Part shown: piece by piece, positions 20,609-34,100 of the stretch
Position numbering within the stretch: position 1 is the stretch's first letter
Layout: each line of letters starts with the position of its first letter
Assembly: GCA_029851415.1 (NCBI GenBank)
Contig: CM056742.1
Span: forward strand, 102,158,976 to 102,222,975
Reading direction: 5' to 3'
Origin: Eretmocerus hayati
Lineage: Eukaryota > Arthropoda > Insecta > Hymenoptera > Aphelinidae
Length of the DNA stretch: 64,000 nucleotides
Program-made: the position numbers and the translations under genes
The notes under the pieces: generated by a model
What the model saw: only the letters and a program-made list of their open reading frames with translations
Database searches by the model: none
What the model was told of the DNA's origin: nothing

Positions 20609-23600
20609 CGGAGGAAGATCTTGCCCAAGACCTAGCAGGGCAACCAACCCCCAAGCTCCCGAATCCTCTGACCCGGTCACCCTCGAGTTCAGTCCTTTGA
20701 TGAAGAGGAGCGACAGGAGGATCTTGCCCAAATCCTAGGAAGGCAATCAACCTCCAAGCTCCCAAACACTCGGACCCGGCTACCCTCGATTTCAGTCTTT
20801 TGGTGGAGTGAAGCGGAAGGAGGATCTTGCCCAAATCCTAGGGAGGCAACCAACACCCAAGCTCCCAGATCCTCGGACTCGGTCACCTTCGAGTTCAGCC
20901 CTTTGGTGAAGAGAAGCGACGAGAGGATCTTGCCCGAATCCCAGGGAGGCAACCAACCCCCAAGCTCTTAAATCCTCGGACTTCGTCACCCTTGATTTCA
21001 GTCCTTTGGTGGAGAGAAGCGAGAAGAGGATCTTGCCCGAATCCTAGGAAGGCAACCAACCTCCATGCTCCCAATTTCTTGGACCCGGTCTGCCTCGGGT
21101 TCAGTCCTTTAGTGGAGAGAAGCGACGGGAGGATCTTGCCCAAATCCTAGGAAGGCAACCAACCCCCAAGCTCCCAAATCCCCGGACCCCGCTACCCTCC
21201 AAATCAGTCCTTTGGTGAAGAGAAGCGACGGGAGTATCTTGCTCAAATCCTAGCAAGGCAACCAACCCCCAAGCTCCCAAATGCTCGGTCACGGCTACCC
21301 TTGAGTTCAGTCTTCAGCTGGTGAGGAGCGAGAGGAGCATCTTGCCCGAATCCTAGGAAGGCAACCAACCTCCATGCTCCCAAATCCTTGGACCCGATCT
21401 GCCTCGAGTTCAGTTCTTTGGTGAAGAGAAGCAACAGAGGGATCTTGCCCAAATCCTAGGAAAGCAACGAACCCCCAAGCTTTCAAATACTCGGACTTCG
21501 TCACGCTCGAGATCAGTCCTTTCGTGAAGAAAAGCGAGGAGAGGATCTTGCCCGAATTCTAGGAAGGCAACCGACCTCCATGCTCCCAATATCTTGGACC
21601 CGGTCTGCCTCGGGTTCAGTTCTTTGGTAAAGAGAAGCGAGAGGAGGATCTTGCCCAAATCCTAGGGAGGCAATCACCCCCCAAAGCTTTCTAATCCTCG
21701 GACTCCGTCTATCTCGATTTCAGTCCTTCGGAGAAGAGAAGGGCGAAGAGGATCTTGCCCGAATCCTGGGAAGGCAACCAACATCCATGCTCCCAAATCC
21801 TTGGACCCGGTCTGCCTCGAGTTCAGTCCTTTGGTAAAGAGGAGCGCGAGGAGGATCTTGCCCAAATCCTAGAATGGCAACCATCCCCCAAGTTCCCAAA
21901 TCCTCCGACTCGGTCACCCTCGAATTAAGTCCTTTGGTGGAGAGATCAGAGAGGAGGATCTTGCCCAAATTCTAGGAAGGCAACCAACCGACAAGCTCCC
22001 AAATCCCCTGACCCGGTCACCGTCGAAATCAGTTCTTTGGTGAAGAGGAGCAACAGAGGGATCTCGTCCAAATCCTAGGAAGGCGACCAACCCCGAAGCT
22101 CCCAAATCCTCGGACCCCGCTACCCTCGAGTTCGGTCCTTTGGTGAAGAGAAGCGACGGAAAAGATCTTGCTCAAATTCTAGGAAGGCAACCAACCGACA
22201 AGCTCCCAAATCCCCTGACCCGGTCACCGTCGAAATCAGTCCTTTGGTGAAGAGAAGCAACAGAGGGATCTTGTCCAAATCCTAGGAAGGCGACCAATCC
22301 CCAAGCTCCCAAATCCTCGGGAACGGCTACCTTCGAATCCAATCTTTTGGTGGAGAGAAGCGAGAGGAGGATCTTGCCCAAATCCTAGGGAGGCAACAAA
22401 CCCCCAAGTTCTCAAATCCTCGGACTTCGTCACCCTCGATTTCAGCCCTTCTCTGAAGAGAAGCGGGAAGAGGATCTTGCCCGAATCCTAGGATGGCAAC
22501 CAACCTCCATGCTCCCAAATCCTTGGACCCGGTCTGCCTCTATTTCAGTCCTTTGGTGAAGAGAATCGGGAGGAAGATCTTGCCCGGATCCTAGGGAGGC
22601 AACCAACCCCCAAGCTCTCACATCCTCGGACTTCGTCTTCCTCAATATCGGTTCTTTGGTGAAGAGAAGCGAGGAGAGGATCTTGCCCGAATCCTAGGAA
22701 GGCAACCAACCTCCATGCTCCCAAATCCTTGGACCCGGTCTGCCTCGAGTTCAGTCCTTTGGTAAAGAGGAGCGAGAGGAGGATCTTGCCGGAATCCTAG
22801 GGAAGCAACCAACACCCAAGCTCTCAAATCCTCGGACTTCGTCACCCTCGATTTCAGCCCTGCTCTGAAGAGAAGCGAGTAGAGAATCTCGCCCGAATCC
22901 TAGGAAGGCAACCAACCTTCATGATCCCAAATCCTTGGACCCGGTCTCCCTCGAGTTCAGTCCTTTGGTGAAGAGAAGCGAGAGGAGGATCTTGCCCAAA
23001 TTCTACGAAGGCAACCAACCGACAAGCTCCCAAATCCCCTGACCCGGTCACCGTCGGAATCAGTTCTTTGGTGAAGAGAAGCAACAGAGGGATCTTGTCC
23101 AAATCCTAGGAAGGCGACCAACCCCCAAGCTCCCGAATCCTCGGACCCCGCTACCCTCGAGTTCAGTCCTTTGGTGGAGAGAAGCGAGAGGAGGATCTTG
23201 CCCAAATTCTACGAAGGCAACCAACCGACAAGCTCCCAAATCCCCTGACCCGGTCACCGTCGGAATCAGTTCTTTGGTGAAGAGAAGCAACAGAGGGATC
23301 TTGTCCAAATCCTAGGAAGGAGACCAACCCCCAAGCTCCCAAATGCTCGGTCACGGCTACCCTCGAGTTCAGTCCTTCGGTAAAGAGAAGCGAGAGGAGG
23401 ATCTTGCCTGAATCCTAGGGAGGCAACCAACCCCCAAGCTCCCAAATTCTTGGACCCGGTCTGCCTCGGGTTCAGTTCTTTGGAGAGAGAAGTGAGAGGA
23501 GGATCTTGCCCAAATCCTAGGAAGGCAACGAACCCCCAAGCTCCCAAATCCTCGGACCCGGCTACCCTCGAGTTCAGTCCTTTCGTGAAGAGAAGCGAGA

Positions 23601-25199
23601 AGAGGATCTTGCCCGAATTCTAGGAAGGCAACCGACCTCCATGCTCCCAAATTTTCGGACCCGGTCTGCCTCGGGTTCAGTTCTTTGGAAAGAGAAGCGT
23701 GAGGAGGATCTTGCCCAAATCCTAGGGAGGCAACCAACCTCCATGCTCCCAAATCCTTGGACCCGGTCTGCCTCGAGTTCAGTCCTTTGGTGAAGAGAAG
23801 CGAGAGGAGGATCTTCCCCAAATCCTAGCAAGGCAACCAACCCCCAAGCTCCCAAGTCCTCGGACCCGGCTACCCCCGAGTTCAGTCCTTTGGTGGGAGA
23901 AGCGACGAGAGGTTCTTGCCCAAATCATAGGAACGCAACCAACCCCCAAGCTCCAAAATCCTCGGAAGGCTACCCTCGAGTTCAGTCCTTTCGTGAAGAG
24001 AAGCGAGAAGAGGATCTTGCCCGAATTCTAGGAAGGCAACCGACCTCCATGCTCCCCAATTCTTGGACCCGGTCTGCCTCGGGTTCAGTTTTTTGGTAAA
24101 GGGAAGCGAGAGGAAGATCTTGCCCGGATCCTAGGGAGGCAACCAACCCCCAAGCTCTCACATCCTCGGACTTCGTCTTCCTCAATATCGGTTCTTTGGT
24201 GAAGAGAAGCGAGGAGAGGATCTTGCCCGAATCCTAGGAAGGCAACCAACCCCCAAGCTCCCAAATCCTCGGGAACGGCTACCTTCGAATCCAGTCTTTT
24301 GGTGGAGAGAAGCGAGAGGAGGATCTTGCCCAAATCCTAGGAAGGCAACAGACCCCCAAGCGCCCGAATCCTCGGACCCGGCTACCCTCGAGTTCAGTCT
24401 TTTGGTGGAGAGGAGGGAGAGGAGTATCTCGCCCAAATCCTAGGAAAGCAACGAACCCCCAAGCACTCAAATACTCGGACCTCGTCGCCCTCGAGTTCAG
24501 TCCTTTCGTGAACAGAAGCGAGAAGAGGATCTTGCCCGAATCCTAGGAAGGCAACCAACCTCCATGCTCCCAAATTCTCGGACCCGGTCGGCCTCGAGTT
24601 CAGGACTTTGGTAGAGAGGAGCGCGAGGAGGATCTTGCCCAAATCCTAGGGAGGCAACAAACACCCAAGCTCTCAAATCCTCGGACTTCGTCACCCTCGA
24701 TTCCAGTCTTTTGGTGAAGAGAAGCGAGAAGCGGATCTTGCCCGGATCCCAGGGAGGCCACCAACCCCCGAGCTCCCAAATCCTCGGACCCCGCTACCCT
24801 CGAGTTCAGTCCTTTGGTGGAGAGAAGCGACGGGAGGATCTTGCTCAAATCCTAGCAAGGCAACCAACCCCCAAGCTTGCTAATGCTCGGTCACGGCTAC
24901 CCTCGAGTTCAGTCCTTTGGTGAAGAAAAGCGACGGGAGGATCCTGCCCAAATCCTAGCAAGGCAACCAACTCCCAAGCTCCCAAATCCTCGGACCCCGC
25001 TACCCTCGACCTCAGTCCTTTGGTGGAGAGAAGCGAGAAGAGGATCTTGCCCGAATCCTAGGAAGGTAACCAACCCCCAAGCTCCCAAATCCTCGGACCC
25101 CGCTACCCTCGAGTTCGGTCCTTTGGTGAAGAGAAGCGACGGGTAGATCTTGCTCAAATTCTAGGAATCGCAACCAACTGACAAGCTCCCAAATCCCCT
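20609..25199. repeat. Satellite array, mixed monomer types without long periodicity
   Basis: About 44 monomers of several sequence variants in no clear long-range order. They include the full-length ancestor (about 24640-24740) of the truncated monomer found six times further right. Confidence 0.7.
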
Positions 25200-28100
25200 G
25201 ACCCGGTCACCGTCGAGATCAGTTCTTTGGTGAAGAGAAGCAACAGAGGGATCTTGTCCAAATCCTAGGAAGGCGACCAACCCCCAAGCTCCCAAATCCT
25301 CGGGAACGGCTACCTTCGAATCCAGTCTTTTGGTGGAGAGAAGCGAGAGGAGGATCTTGCCCAAATCCTAGGAAGGCAACCAACCTCCATGCTCCCGAAT
25401 TCTCGGACCCGGTCTGCCTCGGGTTCAGTTCTTTGGTAGAGCGAAGCGAAATGAGGATCTTGCCCAAATCCTAGGAAGGCAACCAACATCCATGCTCCCA
25501 AATCCTTGGACCCGGTCGGCCTCGAGTTCAGGACTTTGGTAAAGAGGAGTGCGAAAAGGATCTTGCCCAAATCCTAGGGAGGCAACAAACACCAGTCTTT
25601 TGGTGAAGAGAAGCGAGAAGCGGATCTCGCCCGGATCCCAGGGAGGCCACCAACCCCCGAGCTCCCAAATCCTCGGACCCCGCTACCCTCGAGTTCAGTC
25701 CTTTGGTGGAGAGAAGCGACGGGAGGATCTTGCTCAAATCCTAGCAAGGCAATCAACCCCCAAGCTTCCTAATGCTCGGTCACGGCTACCCTCGAGTTCA
25801 GTCCTTTGGTGAAGAGAAGCGACGGGAGGATCCTGCCCAAATCCTAGCAAGGCAACCAACGCCCAAGCTCCCAAATCCTCGGACCCCGCTACCCTCGACC
25901 TCAGTCCTAGGGTGAAGAGAAGCGACGGAAGGATCTTGCTCAAATCCTAGCAAGGCAACCAACCCCCAAGCTCCCAAATGCTCGGTCACGGCTACCCTCG
26001 AGTTCAGTCCTTTGGTGAAGAGAAGCGAGAGGAGGATCTTGCCTGAATCCTAGGGAGGCAACCAACCCCCAAGCTCTCAAATTCTTGGACCCGGTCTGCC
26101 TCGGGTTCAGTTCTTTGGAAAGAGAAGCGAGAGGAGGATCTTGCCCAAATCCTAGGAAGGCAACGAATCCCCAAGCTCCCAAATCCTCGGACCCGGCTAC
26201 CCTCGAGTTCAGTCCTTTCGTGAAGAGAAGCCAGAAGAGGATCTTGCCCGAATTCTAGGAAGGCAACCGACCTCCATGCTCCCAAATTCTTGGACCCGGT
26301 CTGCCTCGGATTCAGTTCTTTGGAAAGAGAAGCGAGAGGAGGATCTTGCCCAAATACAAGGGAGGCAACCAACCTCCATGCTCCCGAATCCTCGGACCCG
26401 GCTACCCCCGAGTTCAGTCCTTTGGTGGGAGAAGCGACGAGAGGTTCTTGCCCAAATCATAGGAACGCGACCAACCCCCAAGCTCCAAAATCCTCAGGTC
26501 CGGCTCCCCTCGAGTTCAGTCTTCAGCTGGTGAGGAGTGAGAGGAAGATTTCGCCCAAATCCTAGCAAGGCAACCCACCCCCAAGCTCCAAGATCCTCGG
26601 ACCCCGCTACCCTCGAGTTCAGTCCTTTGGTGGGAGAAGCGACGAGAGGGTTCTTGCCCAAATCCTAGGAAGGCAACGAACCCCTAAGCTCCCAAATCCT
26701 CGGACCCGGCTACCCTCGGGTTCAGTCCTTTCGTGAAGAGAAGCGAGAAGAGGATCTTGCCCGAATTCTAGGAAGGCAACCGACCTCCATGCTCCCAAAT
26801 TCTTGGACCCGGTCTGCCTCGGGTTCAGTTCTTTGGAAAGAGAAGCGAGAGGAGGATCTCGCCCAAATCCTAGGGAGGCAACCAACCTCCATGCTCCCGA
26901 ATCCTTGGACCCGGTCTGCCTCGAGTTCAGTCCTTTGGTGAAGAGAAGTGAGAGGAGGATCTTGCCCAAATCCTAGGGAGGCAACCGACCTCCATGCTCC
27001 CAGATTCTTGGACCCGGTCTGCCTTAGGTTCAGTTCTTCGGTAAAGAGAAGCGAGAGGATGATCTTGCCCAAATCCTAGGGGGGCAATTACCCCCCGAGC
27101 TCTCAAATCCTCGGACTCCGTCACCCTCGATTCCAGTCCTTTGGAGAAGAGAAGCGAGAAGAGGATCTCGCCCGAATCCTAGGAAGGGAACCAACATCCA
27201 TGCTCCCGAATCCTTGGACCCGGTTCGCCTCGAGTTCAGTCCTTTGGTGAAGAGAAGCGAGAAGAGGATCTTGCCCGAATCCTAGGAAGGCAACCAACCT
27301 CCATGCTCCCAAATCCTTGGATCCGGTCTGCCTCGAGTTCAGTCCTTTGGTAAAGAGGAGCGAGAGGAGGATCTTGCCCGAATCCTAGGGAGGCAACAAA
27401 CCCCCAAGCTCTCAAATCCTCGGACTTCGTCACCCTCGATCTCAGCCCTTCTCTGAAGAGAAGCGAGAAGAGGATCTTGCCCGAATCCTAGGAAGGCAAC
27501 CAACCTCCATCCTCCCAAATCTCTGGACCCGGTCTGCCTCTATTCCAGTCCTTTGGTGAAGACAAGCGAGAGGAGGATCTTGCCCGAATCCTAGGGAGGC
27601 AACCAACCCCAAGCTCTCAAATCCTCGGACTCCGTCACCCTCGATTCCAGTCCTTTGGAGAAGAGAAGCGAGAAGAGGATCTCGCCCGAATCCTAGGAAG
27701 GGAACCAACATCCATGCTCCCAAATCCTTGGACCCGGTCTGCCTCGAGTTCAGTCCTTTGGTAAAGAGGAGCGAGAGGAGGATCTTGCCCAAATCCTAGG
27801 GAGGCAACAAACCCCCAAGCTCTCAAATCCTCGGACTTCGTCACCCTCGATCTCAGCCCTTTGGTGGAGAGAAGCGAGAAGAGGATCTTGCCCGAATCCT
27901 AGGAAGGCAACCAACCCCCAAGCTCCCAAATCCTCGGACCCCGCTACCCTCGGGTTCGGTCCTTTGGTGAAGAGAAGCGACGGGTAGATCTTGCTCAAAT
28001 TCTAGGAAGGCAACCAACTGACAAGCTCCCAAATCCCCTGATCTGGTCACCGTCGAGATCAGTTCTTTGGTGAAGAGAAGCAACAGAGGGATCTTGTCCA

Positions 28101-31100
28101 AATCCTAGGAAGGCGACCAACCCCCAAGCTCCCAAATCCTCGGGAACGGCTACCTTCGAATCCAGTCTTTTGGTGGAGAGAAGCGAGAGGAGGATCTTGC
28201 CCAAATCCTAGGAAGGCAACCAACCTCCATGCTCCCAAATTCTCGGACCCGGTCTGCATCGGGTTCAGTTCTTTGGTAGAGCGAAGCGAGATGAGGATCT
28301 TGCCCAAATCCTAGGAAGGCAACCAACATCCATGCTCCCAAATCCTTGGACCCGGTCGGCCTCGAGTTCAGGACTTCGGTAAAGAGGAGCGCGAAAAGGA
28401 TCTTGCCCAAATCCTAGGGAGGCAACAAACACCAGTCTTTTGGTGAAGAGAAGCGAGAAGCGGATCTCGCCCGGATCCCAGGGAGGCCACCAACCCCCGA
28501 GCTCCCAAATCCTCGGACCCCGCTACCCTCGAGTTCAGTCCTTTGGTGGAGAGAAGCGACGGGAGGATCTTGCTCAAATCCTAGCAAGGCAACCAACCCC
28601 CAAGCTCCCAAATGCTCGGTCACGGCTACCCTCGAGTTCAGTCCTTTGGTAAAGAGAAGCGAGAGGAGGATCTTGCCTGAATCCTAGGGAGGCAACCAAC
28701 CCCCAAGCTCTCAAATTCTTGGACCCGGTCTGCCTCGGGTTCAGTTCTTCGGAAAGAGAAGCGAGAGGAGGAAACTGCCCAAATCCTAGGAAGGCAACGA
28801 ACCCCTAAGCTCCCAAATCCTCGGACCCGGCTACCCTCGAGTTCAGTCCTTTCGTGAAGAGAAGCGAGAAGAGGATCTTGCCCGAATTCTAGGAAGGCAA
28901 CCGACCTCCATGCTCCCAAATTCTTGGACCCGGTCTGCCTCGGGTTCAGTTCTTTGGAAAGAGAAGCGAGAGGAGGATCTTGCCCAAATCCTAGGGAGGC
29001 AACCAACCTCCATGCTCCCGAATCCTTGGACCCGGTCTGCCTCGAGTTCAGTCCTTTGGTGAAGAGAAGCGAGAGGAGGATCTTGCCCAAATCCTAGGGA
29101 GGCAACCAACCTCCATGCTCCCAAATCCTTGGACCCGGTCTATCTCGAGTTCAGTCCTTTGGTAAAGAGAAGCGAGAGGAGGATCTTGCCTGAATCCTAG
29201 GGAGGCAACCAACACCCAAGCTCTCAAATCCTCGGACTTCGTCACCCTCGATTTCAGCCCTTTCCTGAAGAGTAGCGAGGAGAGGATCTTGCCCGAATCC
29301 TAGGAAGGCAACTCACCCCCAAGCTCCCAAATCCTCGGACCCCGCTACCCTCCAGTTCGGTTCTTTGGTGAAGAGAAGCGACGGGAAGATCTTGCCCAAA
29401 TTCTAGGAAGGCAACCAACTGACAAGCTCCCAAATCCCCTGATCTGGTCACCGTCGAGATCAGTTCTTTGGTGAAGAGAAGCAACAGAGGGATCTTGTCC
29501 AAATCCTAGGAAGGCGACCAACCCCCAAGCTCCCAAATCCTCGGGAACGGCTACCTTCGAATCCAGTCTTTTGGTGGAGAGAAGCGAGAGGAGGATCTTG
29601 CCCAAATCCTAGGAAGGCAACCAACCTCCATGCTCCCAAATTCTCGGACCCGGTCTGCATCGGGTTCAGTTCTTTGGTAGAGCGAAGCGAGATGAGGATC
29701 TTGCCCAAATCCTAGGAAGGCAACCAACATCCATGCTCCCAAATCCTTGGACCCGGTCGGCCTCGAGTTCAGGACTTCGGTAAAGAGGAGCGCGAAAAGG
29801 ATCTTGCCCAAATCCTAGGGAGGCAACAAACACCAGTCTTTTGGTGAAGAGAAGCGAGAAGCGGATCTCGCCCGGATCCCAGGGAGGCCACCAACCCCCG
29901 AGCTCCCAAATCCTCGGACCCCGCTACCCTCGAGTTCAGTCCTTTGGTGGAGAGAAGCGACGGGAGGATTTTGCTCAAATCCTAGCAAGGCAACCAACCC
30001 CCAAGCTTCCTAATGCTCGGTCACGGCTACCCTCGAGTTCAGTCCTTTGGTGGAGAGAAGCGACGGGAGGATCCTGCCCAAATCCTAGCAAGGCCACCAA
30101 CTCCCAAGCTCCCAAATCCTCGGACCCCGCTACCCTCGACCTCAGTCCTAGGGTGAAGAGAAGCGACGGAAGGATCTTGCTCAAATCCTAGCAAGGCAAC
30201 CAACCCCCAAGCTCCCAAATGCTCGGTCACGGCTACCCTCGAGTTCAGTCCTTTGGTGAAGAGAAGCGAGAGGAGGATCTTGCCTGAATCCTAGGGAGGC
30301 AACCAACCCCCAAGCTCTCAAATTCTTGGACCCGGTCTGCCTCGGGTTCAGTTCTTTGGAAAGAGAAGCGAGAGGAGGATCTTGCCCAAATCCTAGGAAG
30401 GCAACGAATCCCCAAGCTCCCAAATCCTCGGACCCGGCTACCCTCGAGTTCAGTCCTTTCGTGAAGAGAAGCCAGAAGAGGATCTTGCCCGAATTCTAGG
30501 AAGGCAACCGACCTCCATGCTCCCAAATTCTTGGACCCGGTCTGCCTCGGGTTCAGTTCTTTGGAAAGAGAAGCGAGAGGAGGATCTTGCCCAAATACAA
30601 GGGAGGCAACCAACCTCCATGCTCCCGAATCCTCGGACCCGGCTACCCCCGAGTTCAGTCCTTTGGTGGGAGAAGCGACGAGAGGTTCTTGCCCAAATCA
30701 TAGGAAATCGACCAACCCCCAAGCTCCAAAATCCTCAGGTCCGGCTCCCCTCGAGTTCAGTCTTCAGCTGGTGAGGAGTGAGAGGAAGATTTCGCCCAAA
30801 TCCTAGCAAGGCAACCCACCCCCAAGCTCCAAGATCCTCGGACCCCGCTACCCTCGAGTTCAGTCCTTTGGTGGGAGAAGCGACGAGAGGGTTCTTGCCC
30901 AAATCCTAGGAAGGCAACGAACCCCTAAGCTCCCAAATCCTCGGACCCGGCTACCCTCGGGTTCAGTCCTTTCGTGAAGAGAAGCGAGAAGAGGATCTTG
31001 CCCGAATTCTAGGAAGGCAACCGACCTCCATGCTCCCAAATTCTTGGACCCGGTCTGCCTCGGGTTCAGTTCTTTGGAAAGAGAAGCGAGAGGAGGATCT

Positions 31101-34100
31101 TGCCCAAATCCTAGGGAGGCAACCAACCTCCATGCTCCCGAATCCTTGGACCCGGTCTGCCTCGAGTTCAGTCCTTTGGTGAAGAGAAGTGAGAGGAGGA
31201 TCTTGCCCAAATCCTAGGGAGGCAACCGACCTCCATGCTCCCAGATTCTTGGACCCGGTCTGCCTTAGGTTCAGTTCTTCGGTAAAGAGAAGCGAGAGGA
31301 TGATATTGCCCAAATCCTAGGGGGGCAATTACCCCCCGAGCTCTCAAATCCTCGGACTCCGTCACCCTCGATTCCAGTCCTTTGGAGAAGAGAAGCGAGA
31401 AGAGGATCTCGCCCGAATCCTAGGAAGGGAACCAACATCCATGCTCCCGAATCCTCGGACCCGGTTCGCCTCGAGTTCAGTCCTTTGGTGAAGAGAAGCG
31501 AGAAGAGGATCTTGCCCGAATCCTAGGAAGGCAACCAACCTCCATGCTCCCAAATCCTTGGATCCGGTCTGCCTCGAGTTCAGTCCTTTGGTAAAGAGGA
31601 GCGAGAGGAGGATCTTGCCCGAATCCTAGGGAGGCAACAAACCCCCAAGCTCTCAAATCCTCGGACTTCGTCACCCTCGATCTCAGCCCTTCTCTGAAGA
31701 GAAGCGAGAAGAGGATCTTGCCCGAATCCTAGGAAGGCAACCAACCTCCATGCTCCCAAATCTCTGGACCCGGTCTGCCTCTATTCCAGTCCTTTGGTGA
31801 AGACAAGCGAGAGGAGGATCTTGCCCGAATCCTAGGGAGGCAACCAACCCCAAGCTCTCAAATCCTCGGACTCCGTCACCCTCGATTCCAGTCCTTTGGA
31901 GAAGAGAAGCGAGAAGAGGATCTCGCCCGAATCCTAGGAAGGGAACCAACATCCATGCTCCCAAATCCTTGGACCCGGTCTGCCTCGAGTTCAGTCCTTT
32001 GGTAAAGAGGAGCGAGAGGAGGATCTTGCCCAAATCCTAGGGAGGCAACAAACCCCCAAGCTCTCAAATCCTCGGACTTCGTCACCCTCGATCTCAGCCC
32101 TTTGGTGGAGAGAAGCGAGAAGAGGATCTTGCCCGAATCCTAGGAAGGCAACCAACCCCCAAGCTCCCAAATCCTCGGACCCCGCTACCCTCGAGTTCGG
32201 TCCTTTGGTGAAGAGAAGCGACGGGTAGATCTTGCTCAAATTTTAGGAAGGCAACCAACTGACAAGCTCCCAAATCCCCTGATCTGGTCACCGTCGAGAT
32301 CAGTTCTTTGGTGAAGAGAAGCAACAGAGGGATCTTGTCCAAATCCTAGGGAGGCGACCAACCCCCAAGCTCCCAAATCCTCGGGAACGGCTACCTTCGA
32401 ATCCAGTCTTTTGGTGGAGAGAAGCGAGAGGAGGATCTTGCCCAAATCCTAGGAAGGCAACCAACCTCCATGCTCCCAAATTCTCGGACCCGGTCTGCAT
32501 CGGGTTCAGTTCTTCGGTAGAGCGAAGCGAGATGAGGATCTTGCCCAAATCCTAGGAAGGCAACCAACATCCATGCTCCCAAATCCTTGGACCCGGTCGG
32601 CCTCGAGTTCAGGACTTCGGTAAAGAGGAGCGCGAAAAGGATCTTGCCCAAATCCTAGGGAGGCAACAAACACCAGTCTTTTGGTGAAGAGAAGCGAGAA
32701 GCGGATCTCGCCCGAATCCCAGGGAGGCCACCAACCCCCGAGCTCCCAAATCCTCGGACCCCGCTACCCTCGAGTTCAGTCCTTTGGTGGAGAGAAGCGA
32801 CGGGAGGATCTTGCTCAAATCCTAGCAAGGCAACCAACCCCCAAGCTCCCAAATGCTCGGTCACGGCTACCCTCGAGTTCAGTCCTTTGGTAAAGAGAAG
32901 CGAGAGGAGGATCTTGCCTGAATCCTAGGGAGGCAACCAACCCCCAAGCTCTCAAATTCTTGGACCCGGTCTGCCTCGGGTTCAGTTCTTTGGAAAGAGA
33001 AGCGAGAGGAGGAAACTGCCCAAATCCTAGGAAGGCAACGAACCCCTAAGCTCCCAAATCCTCGGACCCGGCTACCCTCGAGTTCAGTCCTTTCGTGAAG
33101 AGAAGCGAGAAGAGGATCTTGCCCGAATTCTAGGAAGGCAACCGACCTCCATGCTCCCAAATTCTTGGACCCGGTCTGCCTCGGGTTCAGTTCTTTGGAA
33201 AGAGAAGCGAGAGGAGGATCTTGCCCAAATCCTAGGGAGGCAACCAACCTCCATGCTCCCGAATCCTTGGACCCGGTCTGCCTCGAGTTCAGTCCTTTGG
33301 TGAAGAGAAGCGAGAGGAGGATCTTGCCCAAATCCTAGGGAGGCAACCAACCTCCATGCTCCCAAATCCTTGGACCCGGTCTATCTCGAGTTCAGTCCTT
33401 TGGTAAAGAGAAGCGAGAGGAGGATCTTGCCTGAATCCTAGGGAGGCAACCAACACCCAAGCTCTCAAATCCTCGGCCTTCGTCACCCTCGATTTCAGCC
33501 CTTTCCTGAAGAGTAGCGAGGAGAGGATCTTGCCCGAATCCTAGGAAGGCAACTCACCCCCAAGCTCCCAAATCCTCGGACCCCGCTACCCTCCAGTTCG
33601 GTTCTTTGGTGAAGAGAAGCGACGGGAAGATCTTGCCCAAATTCTAGGAAGGCAACCAACTGACAAGCTCCCAAATCCCCTGATCTGGTCACCGTCGAGA
33701 TCAGTTCTTTGGTGAAGAGAAGCAACAGAGGGATCTTGTCCAAATCCTAGGAAGGCGACCAACCCCCAAGCTCCCAAATCCTCGGGAACGGCTACCTTCG
33801 AATCCAGTCTTTTGGTGGAGAGAAGCGAGAGGAGGATCTTGCCCAAATCCTAGGAAAGCAACCAACCTCCATGCTCCCAAATTCTCGGACCCGGTCTGCA
33901 TCGGGTTCAGTTCTTTGGTAGAGCGAAGCGAGATGAGGATCTTGCCCAAATCCTAGGAAGGCAACCAACATCCATGCTCCCAAATCCTTGGACCCGGTCG
34001 GCCTCGAGTTCAGGACTTCGGTAAAGAGGAGCGCGAAAAGGATCTTGCCCAAATCCTAGGGAGGCAACAAACACCAGTCTTTTGGTGAAGAGAAGCGAGA

